From NCBI RefSeq assembly GCF_019279795.1, contig NC_056731.1:861313652-861377651 (forward strand): DNA of 64,000 nt, given 5' to 3'. Shown here piece by piece: positions 56,040-64,000 of this stretch; positions within the stretch are counted from its first letter, which is position 1, and the number at the start of each line of letters is the position of its first letter. Under the pieces are notes generated by a model. The model was not told the origin of the DNA. It did not search any database and saw only the letters and a list, made by a program, of their open reading frames with translations. This DNA comes from Protopterus annectens. Lineage: Eukaryota > Chordata > Ceratodontiformes > Protopteridae. A program made the position numbers and the translations under genes.

Positions 56040-57830
56040 AGATGATTACATTAGTCATTAGTTTGGTCAAGCTCGTTTGGAGTATCTGAGTGTCAGAAGG
56101 GGGGGGGGGTTAACAACAGGTTCCAGTACGCAGTCAGCCACAATGTCAGCTGAAGTCCTTTGCCCTCTGCTTTCACATCTAGGTATATGACAAAGAGTAG
56201 AAGGTCCAGGACAGAGTCCCATGGGACATCTTTGTGACTTTTTTTGTGTGCTAGAGGATTTCTCCATACATTACTACATGGATTCTGGCAGTGAGCTGGT
56301 TAGAATTCCGACAAGTAACCTAAGGGTCGATACTTAGGTGGGAGAGTGAATTGATAATACCTGTATGAGGAATGGTGCCAAAGGTCTTGGATGGGTTCAG
56401 ATATGCAGCATGGCTGTCTGACCCTTGTTTAGAGCATTGGTAACCTTTTTGAAGAAATTTACTAGATTGAGCAGGTGTAATATAACTTTAAAGAAGCCAA
56501 TTTGATTAGGATCTAGGGTCTGAAATTTGCTTTTGTTGTTATTGTACTGTAAAAGGATGCATACCATGACCTTGCAGATACTGCTAGTAAATCTTATGTG
56601 TCACCAGATACCAGGGTCAGAAGTAGGGTCACCCTTAGGACTTGATCCAGAGTGATTTTAAGAGGGAAATTGCCAGAAATGTAGTGGGGGGGTGCAGAGA
56701 CTTGAATTAGGTAAAGTAAAGTAAGAGCTGAATTATCACTGAATCTTAATTACCTTTCATCTGTTCATGATTTTTGCAGACTGCCCCTGACTTTGCCTGA
56801 TATTTTTACCCTATCTATCCCTCATAAAACTTTTGATTTTCTAGTAAATCACTTTGTATTGTTGTCTGACAATAACACTAGATATTAGAGATTCATAGCT
56901 TATAGTTCATTCTACCAGGACAATGCATGCTAATACAAGCCCTGCTCCATTAATAAACAAAATATACTACACTCAGCCTTTGTCCTGCATTAAAATGGTA
57001 TTTATTTACTTACAAAAAACAGAGGAAAGAGACCAAGCCTACTAATGTAGGGCATGCTGTAAAGATCCATGTTTGCATCATCAAAGTGACAAGTGTCATG
57101 ATGCAAAGACAGGAAGTACTGCCCTCATAAGTCTGTGAAGAGCCAAAGTTTGTGAGCAGGAAATAACAGTAAAATTAAACAGAATATCCAGTAAGTTGGA
57201 TTTGCAGAGCAGGAAGCCATCCTGTCATCCCATAAGAAAAGGAAAGACAATAGGTATATGCCAAACAATGGTTGGACACGAATCTTTAAGTAGTGCTACC
57301 TTGATATTGACTGAATTAGCATTAAGCCTTACCCAAAAAAAAAAGCTCCATGAAGACATCTAGTGTCTTAGCCATTGTGCAAAAGCCATGGAAGAAGTGA
57401 TGCAGATTGCCCCTAGCAAAGCAGGAGACTGTCCACCCTTTCATTACAGCATGTCAGACATTGGATTCCATTGGAATGACACCATTTTCCAGCCAGTTAT
57501 TGTAGTTAGTTATCTTGTACTAGCACACCCTTCTCAGAAATGGTAACATGCTGCTTACCTGTCTTGGAGACATGAGAAGGGACAGACTTGTGTATCTTCA
57601 TCTGCTACTGGGTAAAGTAACTTACATTTTTCATGTTAACATGAGTCACTACAAGGTCATAGTCATATTTGGGTCAGGGTGTATGTGTTTAAGGGACAAA
57701 GTGATATTAGTAATTTTGGTACCACAAAGTCAGCTTATCATCGCCCTGTCTTTATCAAGCCTAGTGATCAGTGAGTCTGTCTGTGTAATCACCAACAGGT
57801 GGGATCATCCTAGAATTAGATGCAGGCTTT
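56040..57830 (-). pseudogene. CR1-G, old CR1 relic, minus strand
   Basis: RT: in the minus orientation 56640-56390 reads QTLDPNQIGFFKVILHLLNL and VNFFKKVTNALNKGQ, parallel to CR1-B QTLDPTQFGFVKGRSYLLNL. 56240-56170 reads DVPWDSVLDLLLFVIYLDVK, parallel to GVPQGSVLGPLLFGIYFSEV. ORF1: 57830-57540 shows VGDYTDRLTDH, YDYDLVVTHVNMKNVTLPSS, corresponding to the CR1-A esterase blocks VIGDSTVRHTD and YDSVIVHAGVNDLRRTS; the nucleophile Ser is Tyr and the Gly-Asn block is altered. The endonuclease between them is not recognisable and a length deficit suggests deletion. Heavily decayed. Confidence 0.6.
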
Positions 57831-58666
57831 AAGAACCTTAAGAATGTAGGCTGTCAGCCAGGCTAATTCTTCCTGGATGTGGAAGATTTAGTTGCAGATA
57901 CATTTAGTGAAGCTTTTCCTAGTTACTTGAGGTTTAGTACCAAGGTTTCTGGAAGGTTGGGGTATTGTTTTCTTGACAGCCTCAACATGTGTGAATGTAG
58001 TGTTTTAGTGCTGTTTGTTGACGTCATGTGGTAGTGTGAGATCTGCTTTCATGCAAGTAAGGAGATGAATCACTTACAGATCGCATCTGTGTATTGAAGG
58101 CATAGATGATTGTCAGTCAATGTAAGATACTTGCTGTACCACGTTGGTACACCAAGTTGGGAAAGGTAGGGACTAATTCACATTGGGCTCTACATTAAGG
58201 GGTATAATAAGATAAATGCCATGGTGAGTAATGGAAAGGCTGAAGGAAAGGAGAGAAGAGTAGTGACCCTGACAGTAACAGTACATGCTAATGCTAACAA
58301 TAAGAAAACACACTTCAGTAAACTTGGTAATGTTGTGTACCAAGTCTAACACTAGCAAGCAAATACTACTGTAAGTTTAGGACAGTTGCACAAGTGGCAA
58401 CACTTGGTGAAATAGAGGCATTTGCTGTATTAAAGATAACTTAGGATGAAGTTCTTACAGGTCACTTGGCTGAGTAGCTCACATAACTGTCTAGACAGCA
58501 AATCACCTACAGCAGTACTCCTTAAGGGGTGAGAGGAAGGTACAAGTGAGTAGCTGGTTATTGAAGTAAATGTGGAATGTACAGTATGGTTAGTAGTACA
58601 CTTCAAGAAACAGCAGTCAGAAAAGTCTACTATAAACTGGGAACAGCAGTAATTCAATGCAAGTGA

Positions 58667-58668
<2 letters not shown>
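57831..58668. other. No gene recognised
   Basis: No coding or repeat motif identified. Confidence 0.4.

Positions 58669-58730
<62 letters not shown>
58669..58730 (+). repeat. (CA)n microsatellite
   Basis: About 31 CA units. Confidence 0.98.
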
Positions 58731-58733
<3 letters not shown>

Positions 58734-58934
58734 GAATTTTATAAAAAGAGCTATAATAGACCAAGCAGCTCAAGTCAACACTCAGCAGGTTTATAAAAGG
58801 TAGTTTCCAAGATAAAACGGGCTTGTCTCAAAAATACTCAACAAATGTCTTGTATAAGAGAGCTGAACTACAAATTAGTATAAGATTATAAAATTAAAAT
58901 TATAAAATTAAAATCAGTATAAGTATCATTATTG

Positions 58935-59223
58935 TGTTGGCCATGGTGGTGCAGCGTTTAGCATTGTCGCCTCACAGCAAGAGGTTCTCCAGTTCAGTTC
59001 TCGGCTGGAGCTCCTTCTGTATGATGTCTGCATGTCCTCCCTGTGGTCATCTGAGTTATAAAGACATGCAGGTAGGTGCATGTGTGTATGTGTGTGCCTT
59101 CTGTGAAGTTTGGGTGCTGGGATGGCAACTCAACACCGTAAAAACACCACTGCCAATCAATCTGTGGGCCGGTGATCCTCTGTGGCAACCCTTAACCGGG
59201 AAAAGCTGAAAGACATTACTTTT
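58935..59223 (+). mobile_element. V-SINE, shortened middle
   Basis: The head GGTGGTGCAGCGTTTAGCA and CCTCACAGCAAGAGGTTCTC, a middle missing the GTGGGTTTCCTCC segment, then GTGCCTTCTGTGAAG and the end GATCCTCTGTGGCAACCCTT AACCGGGAAAAGCTGAAAGA. AGTATAAGTAT(CAT)TATTGT flanks it at 58915-58934 and, three bases shorter, at 59224-59240, a probable target duplication. Confidence 0.8.
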
Positions 59224-59779
59224 AGTATAAGTATTATTGTATAAGAGAGGTAAAGTACAAATTAGGCAAGTTTTCCTTAGTGCAGACAGTGGAATGAAAC
59301 AGAATGGCAGCTCAGGTCAAAAATGAAAGGGGGCGGAGTGTAACAGAAAGTGTAAGGAGTAAGTGGTGCAGACTTGTAATAGCTGAGTGGACTCAGGGAA
59401 ACAGTCTTATAATGGCTGATCATTAGAGTGGACAGACTTTGGCTAGATACTTACTGGTTGCACTTGGGCTAGAGCTGAGTAGAATGCAGAGCACAGCACT
59501 GTAAATCACCAGTTGGTGCAACAATACAACATTTAAAAGTGTAAAAATCTACAATAAAATTAAACAAAAGAAGTTACCACTTAAAACAGCAACTAGTCAG
59601 TTATGGAGAGCACTTAGGAACTGCCACAAACTAGAAATGGCCAGGGATCTATGTCTTTTCTCTCACTACGAGGAAGCAAGGTACACAGATTCCAAGCAAG
59701 TTCAATAGAAAGGAACTCCATGATGCATTCACACCCTAGATGTACTGCTTCTTAGCCGTTTGGCTGTGATCAAGTGTCA

Positions 59780-60250
59780 TGTGTAGCAAGCTTGTTTATG
59801 CTATTTCTCACTTGTTCTTGATAACTTTGAGGATACTTTTGAAACTGGACTTGTGTTATTCATTCATCAAAGTACATTTGGCTGCCATTTCTAACTTTCT
59901 TCAATGTCAGAATTCAAATTTGTTAAACGTGCTGAAAGTACACAAAATCTTCCTCAGTGCACTTTTATACTGATGACTCCTCTGTCAGATCAGGTAGCTC
60001 ATGGGACTTTACTTTTCTTTGTAGCCATTACTTTAGCCAGGATTTCAGAGCTTCATATTCTTTTTGTTGAATCCCCTTATTTGATGTTTCATAAGGGCAA
60101 AGTATCTTTTAGAACCAAACAATGTTATGCTAAAATTACTACAGAGTTGAATGTAAATCGGTACATTCACTTACCCGACTTTTTCATATTCTGGGAAGTA
60201 CTTGCTAAACAGCATGAACTTTCACTGCTTGTTATACTGAATGGACAGAA
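59780..60250 (+). pseudogene. DIRS-C tyrosine recombinase fragment
   Basis: Plus-strand translation: LCYSFIKVHLAAISNFLQ (59846-59900), then after a frame change DQVAHGTLLFFVAITLARIS with ELHILF (59990-60065), FHKGKVSFRTKQCYAKIT and YIHLPDFFIF (to about 60190). These parallel DIRS-A LSFSSIKIHAAAISAHY and AFLLAITSARRVSELQAL. The catalytic Arg of the AR-x-SEL box is present; the C-terminal HxxR and Tyr are not, because the element is cut at about 60250 where the palindromic segment begins. It is an older or different DIRS family. Confidence 0.7.
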
Positions 60251-60270
60251 CAAAGGGCAGGATTCACGAA

Positions 60271-60306
60271 GCCTCCGTGTAAGAGTTATAACTCTTACAC
60301 GGAGGC
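60271..60306. repeat. Perfect 36-bp palindrome
   Basis: GCCTCCGTGTAAGAGTTA is followed with no spacer by its exact reverse complement. It sits at the breakpoint of DIRS-C and marks the start of the candidate Harbinger-like segment. Confidence 0.95.
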
Positions 60307-60327
60307 TGCAGTTAAGCGGAGTGATGT

Positions 60328-60360
60328 CAGCATGCTCTGCATATTCATGAGAGCATGCTG
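60328..60360. repeat. 11-bp hairpin
   Basis: CAGCATGCTCT (60328-60338) and AGAGCATGCTG (60350-60360) with an 11-nt loop. Confidence 0.9.
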
Positions 60361-60399
60361 AATCACACCTAAGGCTAACACGGTCCGTGGAAGACAGCA

Positions 60400-60443
60400 G
60401 GGGGCGTGTCCATAGGCCGAGCCCTGCAAGCGGACACGCCCCC
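60400..60443. repeat. 12-bp GC-rich hairpin
   Basis: GGGGGCGTGTCC (60400-60411) and GGACACGCCCCC (60432-60443) with a 20-nt loop. This is the third strong hairpin within 175 bp. Confidence 0.9.
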
Positions 60444-60684
60444 AGAAGAGTAAAAGTGCCCAAAGTAAACACCCACGACAGAGGCCATGAAAATGTGAAT
60501 AAACACAACACATGCCCCCACAGACTATGAACATAAAATATATAAATGAACATGTTATATATTTTTTTTAAATCGTAAAGATGTTTGCCCGTGAGTGCGC
60601 TCGTTTGCGCGGGCGTGCCCGTAGCTTAGCCACAGTTAGCAGTCAGTGGAAAAGCATATAAGAACTAAATATGCAAAGTAAGCC

Positions 60685-60755
60685 AAGAAGCAATAGCGTA
60701 GCGGTAGAGACGTCAGCTGAAGAGCAGGCATTCATGGTTCGAGCCCCCACAACAT
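60685..60755 (+). repeat. tRNA-like module, plus strand
   Basis: TAGCGTAGCGG (60694-60704) fits the Pol III A box and GGTTCGAGCCC (60736-60746) the B box, 31 bp apart. No paired acceptor or T stem is evident, so this is a tRNA-derived SINE head rather than a tRNA gene. Confidence 0.5.
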
Positions 60756-60910
60756 CAATTTTTATTTTTAGTAAAATAAGCACGAAACAAGTCCCTAAAA
60801 AATATGTACACATATAAAATTATATTTTATGTTAAATGTAATGAAATAGTCCATTTATTTTGAAGAAATGTGAGATAACAAAACAATAAAAAATGCGAGA
60901 TATGCCTATA

Positions 60911-61190
60911 GCTGAGTTACAGTTTAACAAGGTGAGTGCATCTGCCCGTAGGTGAGCAGTGGTTTAACAGGTGCAAAATGAGTGCCCATAGGTGAGCAGT
61001 GGTTTAACAGGTGCAAAATGAGTGCCCATAGGTGAGCAGTGGTTTAACAAGTGCAAAATGAGTGCCCGTAGGTGAGCAGTGGTTTAACACGCTGAAACTA
61101 TGTGCCCCTAGCTGAGCTGAGCGTAATATGCGTGCTAACAGCCAAACCTAGCTGAGCTGAGCGTAATATGCGTGCTAACAGCCAAATGAG
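60911..61190 (+). repeat. 40-bp tandem array with two unit types
   Basis: Four 40-bp units begin GGTGAGCAGTGGTTTAACA at 60951, 60991, 61031 and 61071 (the last diverged at its end). Two units of the same length but different sequence follow (GCTGAGCTGAGCGTAATATG at 61111 and 61151). A degenerate unit precedes at 60911. The register is kept across the change of unit type. Confidence 0.85.
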
Positions 61191-61337
61191 GCGTAAACCA
61201 GCGTACCCCGTTTGCGTGGAGCTGCGCACCGTGCTAACAAGCTAACCGACGGGCAACGTTGAGCAAGCTGTAACAAAACTGCCTTTACACAGACACACCC
61301 CTTGGCCTGTCTAGACAGTCATAAAATATAAAAAGCA

Positions 61338-61410
61338 GTGGCCAGGTTCGAACCCAGGATACCATGCACCATAGACAAGGTACTGAACCACTAAGCCACA
61401 ACAGCTGTAC
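61338..61410 (-). repeat. tRNA-like module, minus strand
   Basis: On the minus strand TGGCTTAGTGG (61398-61388) is a good A box and GGGTTCGAACC (61355-61345) a good B box, with spacing as in tRNAs. The T stem does not pair properly, so it is probably a SINE head or tRNA pseudogene. Confidence 0.55.
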
Positions 61411-61595
61411 TTAGAAGTGCAGTAATAGCAAATATATAGGAATGAATAGAAAGTGGAGCATGACAAAGCAGGTTTTGTGAAGTTGATACAATTCCAAAAT
61501 GGCCCATCACAGATATGTGTGGAAAAACGGCATGTATAAGCCCCATAGGCGGGAATGCACAGCATAAATGATTGTAGAACTGACTTGCAGCCAGA

Positions 61596-62065
61596 ATGAC
61601 AGGAGTAGGTGAGGGTAGTTGCTTTGGAACACAGAGGTGGGGCGTTGAGGAGTCCAGATACATGGTCTGGCTCCTAGTCCACAATCATGAGGCCCAACTC
61701 ATGCAGGGCCAGGTCCTGTGGGGAGCATATAGGGCTGAGGCGTGGGACCGGTTGGCTCATGATCTCACCAGTGCCACAGGGATTCCAAGGACTGGTGAGC
61801 AGGTCCGTCACCACCATGCGGACCTGAAGAGACGCAAGCAGGACCAATTGAACCTTTGGATCCAGGAGGCCCGGCAAATGCCCAACGCCCCACTACTGAG
61901 TAAGTTACATTTAATTATGTATGTAAGAAATTAAATTAGCTGATATTATGGAGATGTGTATTTCAATATTACTTCATTTATATTACAGCTGCAGGTGTCC
62001 GTTCTGTGAACCGCAGAGCCTATGGCGATAGGCTGGTGCGGTTGCGCCACCAGGCAGGTCAGTAA
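61596..62065 (+). CDS. Myb/SANT-like DNA-binding protein, predicted two exons
   Basis: Exon 1 is 61596-61899 and exon 2 is 61989-62065, joined across a GT-AG intron (donor GTAAGT at 61900, acceptor TATTACAG ending 61988), giving 126 residues. The domain lies at residues 20-90: SRYMVWLLVHNHEAQL, AYRAEAWDRLAHDL, then GIPRTGEQVRHHHADLKRRK. The pattern W-x-x-x-A, R-T-x-E-Q-V-R-x-x-x-x-D-L-K-R-R is that of the Myb/SANT-like (MSANTD/NAIF1-type) trihelix proteins encoded by Harbinger transposons or domesticated from them. They bind DNA and help import transposase. The splice keeps the frame and continues with AGVRSVNRRAYGDRL. The segment has no stop, contrasting with neighbouring pseudogenes. A further donor (CAG/GTCAGT at 62057) could extend the gene. 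No transposase is visible. Confidence 0.5.
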
Positions 62066-62404
62066 TCCAATCCCAGTAACTGTAAAGAAATATAAAAGTA
62101 TGACAGTTAGCAAAAGAGTGCAGTGTAGTCACTAAGTAATAAAATGTGCAAGTAACAGTGTAAAAGTGTTTGCAAGTATTGCTTGATTACAAAAGTGTGT
62201 TGCAGTCTGTAATCCAAACAGAAAAATGAAAATGTCTGAAATAAAGTCTGAAATAAAGATGCCCCACCTGTAATATAATAGTACACAACCTGCAGCAGGC
62301 TGAAAAGTACAGCTGCAGAAAATGAGTAAATCACGTGTGAAATATATCCCTGTTGAAATACTGAAACATGACAGAAGTGAGACTGCTGGAAAGGATTGTA
62401 ATAA

Positions 62405-62444
62405 CCTTTATCAAAACACACAGAGCTTTTGGGTAAACACCCTT
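62405..62444 (-). repeat. PLE-B terminal repeat, inner copy
   Basis: The 40 bp match 63143-63182 with one difference (T for C within the GAAA box complement), in the same orientation. The change destroys the hammerhead-like GAAA. Confidence 0.9.
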
Positions 62445-62449
62445 TGTAA

Positions 62450-63023
62450 CAATGTCCGTCTTGGGCCAAGAAAAGATATTTCCAGACTGGAAATCATTAA
62501 TATCCCTAATAAGTTTACATTTCTTGGTTGTTTCCAACCTGTCATCAAGTGCTGATAGTCTGTCCATCATGGATTGATAGGTAGACGTTGCGTTTTTGAA
62601 ACAAGGCATTGCAAGCAGTTCATCCTCCATAGTAATAATTTCTTTCTTTAATTCAAGCTCCATACTTGAGAAATATTCATTCATTAATACCATGTAGTCA
62701 TGACTTAGCTTGAGATTCAGACATTGCCATTTTTTTAGGAGATCTGGATAGTTATTACCGTAAGAGGGCATTTTTAATACCCTAAGTCCATGGGGAACTA
62801 CTCCTTTCTCAAGATAGGCTGCAAAACTGAAGCGCTGCCACTGAAGGCACTTATAAGCACCCATCTTCTTTTCCAGAGCATATAATAAACGTTCAAATTC
62901 CAATAAACTCACGGATGGTGTAGTTGGAACTTTTTCATTAAGAGTCCAGGTCTCAGTGGAAACTTGTAGAAGCAGGTTCACTTCCTTTTCAAACCAAGAT
63001 TTTAAACGATTTGAAGATTCCAT
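62450..63023 (-). pseudogene. PLE-B N-terminal domain
   Basis: The ATG at 63023 (minus) opens 230 codons, of which the first about 190 look like the N-terminal region that precedes RT in Neptune-type PLEs: FSFAAYLEKGVVPHGLRVLK with MPSYGN (residues 66-91), WQCLNLKLSHDYMVLMNEYF, a charged helical stretch, and the ending TTKKCKLIRDINDFQSGNIF with SWPK (about residues 165-188), the family's K-x-R-D-x-x-D-Y/F-like motif before a W-P-ending block. The remaining codons read into the second leader repeat and are not PLE protein. No stop interrupts the domain. Its job in PLE replication is not established; it contains no catalytic motif. Confidence 0.7.
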
Positions 63024-63142
63024 TCAAGATGCAAAAGGGCTCAGACGTAACCCAACTATCCAGCAAAGATTATAAATCAAAGCTAGAGCTGTCAAGGCAC
63101 CAACGTACAAGAAATACCAAGCACAGTTGAGTAAAAGATCCA

Positions 63143-63182
63143 CCTTTATCAAAACACACAGAGCTTTCGGGTAAACACCCTT
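63143..63182 (-). repeat. PLE-B terminal repeat, outer copy
   Basis: Pairs with 62405-62444. It lies 120 bp upstream of the PLE-B ATG and includes the hammerhead-like core. Confidence 0.9.
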
Positions 63183-63190
63183 CTTCAATT
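63155..63190 (-). ncRNA. Hammerhead-like motif in PLE-B leader
   Basis: Minus strand: TTGAAGA-A, stem GGGT / ACCC with loop GTTT, then GAAAGCTC. One change from the CUGANGA box; stem II is only 4 bp. Layout matches the motifs at 9632 and 22244, including the extra A before stem II and the GC after GAAA. Confidence 0.4.
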
Positions 63191-63396
63191 ATCAACATAA
63201 GGCTCATTAAAAAACCATTTAAATACACCCATAATAAGTCACATGACCTGCAGCCATAGTCATATGACATATTCATTAATTAATACATAGAAAAACTTAA
63301 AAATAATTTACATATATATATACATATAAAAACATAACAATATATAACATATGTATAAAATAAGAAGGAAGTATCCTCAGGTAGATATTTACATGC

Positions 63397-64000
63397 GTCT
63401 AGTATGCATGCACCTCATGTGTTTAGGGGCATAGTAAAAGCACAGCTTATACGAGTAAGTAGATTAAACACCGATGAGGCAGTCTTTTCTAGACAAATGG
63501 ATGAAACATGTGATGAATTTAATAGCAGTGGATACTCCCAAACTCTAGTAACTAGTGTAAGAAAGAATATAGAGGATAATAGGCACATTTTATATAGACC
63601 TATATTTAGTACAAATGATGAGATTGGTGTTGTTCCGCAGGAACATCTACCTGATGATGTGAAATTAAGATTTATTACTTCCTATAATGGTAAATCCCAT
63701 ATTGTTAGGTGTGTGATTAGTAAATACTGGAGGATTCTTTTGGCACAAGATGATATTAAGGCACTAGTAGGCAATAAACCATCTTTTACTTATAGAAATA
63801 AAAAATCATTAAAATATTTATTATGTTATAAGGATTTTGTTAATAATGTTGATCCTTTGTCTAGAGGCAAGAGTAAGGGCACATTTTGCTGCTACAACTG
63901 TAGTTGTTGTGGTGATATCGTACCCAATAATGGGGATGGACTGAACCCTAATAATATATTCAAACAATCTAGAAGCCATTTAACATGTCTTTGTTTATCA
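63397..64000 (+). CDS. PLE-C, Penelope-like RT C-terminal part, open to window edge
   Basis: One frame is open from 63397 through 64000 without a stop: 201 codons. It begins within the RT thumb region: HAPHVFRGIVKAQLIRVSRL, then MDETCDEFNSSGYSQTLVTS, the block typical after the PLE palm. It goes on with VRCVISKYWRILLAQDDIKA, the K-Y-W block, LVGNKPSFTYRNKKSLKYLL and a cysteine-rich linker (GTFCCYNCSCCGDIV) that precedes GIY-YIG in PLEs. PLE-A has equivalent blocks (IKYYWDTFL, RGKNIKDMVVH, FRCSKCSICTH), but the two are clearly different families. 5'-truncated at about 63390, head-to-head with PLE-B. The catalytic RT motifs lie upstream and are absent; the nuclease would follow beyond the window. 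Confidence 0.8.

Larger units (their letters stand above)
60255..62065 (+). mobile_element. Candidate Harbinger-like DNA transposon, left part
   Basis: The segment starts AGGGCAGGATTCACGAAG, resembling the ends of vertebrate Harbinger/PIF elements, and runs into a perfect palindrome. It contains hairpins, a 40-bp tandem array, two tRNA-like modules and a Myb/SANT-like ORF. Harbinger elements encode a transposase and a separate Myb/SANT DNA-binding protein. I see no transposase and no matching right end; the minus-strand PLE begins about 62.1 kb. The unit could also be several unrelated insertions. Confidence 0.4.
62107..63290 (-). mobile_element. PLE-B, 5' part of a Penelope-like element, minus strand
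   Basis: In the minus orientation: leader (63290-63024), N-terminal ORF domain (63023-62465), then a second copy of part of the leader (62444-62405) and about 300 bp of unassigned sequence. The repeated leader around the N-terminal domain resembles the pseudo-LTR arrangement of PLEs, in which partial copies lie in tandem. RT and nuclease parts are missing in this orientation. Confidence 0.65.

Noticed and set aside
58994..59209. ORFs on both strands at 59 kb
   Set aside because: They are translations of the V-SINE.
60167..60553. 128-codon minus-strand ORF over the hairpins
   Set aside because: It spans the DIRS-C/palindrome boundary and reads through inverted repeats. It has no domain.
60685..61410. 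Two functional tRNA genes
   Set aside because: A and B boxes fit, but acceptor and T stems do not pair, so they are better read as tRNA-derived repeat heads.

Overview
The window looks like intergenic, transposon-saturated DNA from a non-mammalian vertebrate with a large genome. The evidence is the mix of retroelements: DIRS, several CR1 and L2-like LINEs, L1/Tx1 pieces, Penelope-like elements (PLEs), an RLE-type LINE, and V-SINE (DANA/HE1-like) SINEs, together with long CA/TA microsatellites. V-SINEs plus this set would fit a lungfish or another fish-grade lineage; an amphibian is also possible. The species cannot be fixed from sequence alone. I see no bacterial gene, no rRNA and no conventional multi-exon host gene. 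Nearly every long ORF is a retroelement fragment, usually with frameshifts and stops.

Layout. 1-5.6 kb: the C-terminal end of one DIRS tyrosine recombinase, then a nearly complete but decayed DIRS element (DIRS-A) with inverted terminal repeats and an internal third copy of the terminal sequence. 5.9-6.7 kb: an L2 tail and a minus-strand L1/Tx1 endonuclease relic. 9.6-14.6 kb: a PLE-like terminal segment with a hammerhead-like fold, the 3' part of an RLE LINE, and a long CR1 (CR1-A) with an SGNH-esterase ORF1 and an internally deleted ORF2. 14.6-24.3 kb: mostly unassigned AT-rich DNA, one V-SINE, and a minus-strand L2-like relic holding another hammerhead-like segment. 24.9-34.2 kb: a very old DIRS copy (DIRS-B), colinear gag, RT, RNase H and recombinase fragments split by microsatellites, unknown DNA and a minus-strand L2-like LINE.

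34.9-45 kb: an L2-like 3' end, a V-SINE with a perfect 13-bp target duplication, and a nest in which a minus-strand CR1 (CR1-C) is split by a plus-strand CR1 (CR1-B) and a PLE carrying RT-end and GIY-YIG sequence (PLE-A). 46-58 kb: more CR1 relics including a tail-to-tail pair, an L1/Tx1 3' end, a SINE whose 3' tail matches the local L2-like LINEs, and another minus-strand L2-like relic. 58.9-60.25 kb: a V-SINE and a third DIRS recombinase relic. 60.25-62.1 kb: the most distinctive segment, with a perfect 36-bp palindrome and two further strong hairpins, a 40-bp tandem array, two tRNA-like modules and a short, plausibly spliced ORF resembling Myb/SANT DNA-binding proteins of Harbinger transposons. 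62.1-64 kb: a minus-strand PLE N-terminal domain with flanking repeats, head-to-head with a plus-strand PLE ORF open to the window edge.

The pieces do not form a pathway. They record repeated nested insertion. Possible functional relations are autonomous LINE to SINE (shared L2-like 3' tail), PLE coding parts to the hammerhead-like terminal segments, and a Harbinger-like end to the Myb/SANT ORF.
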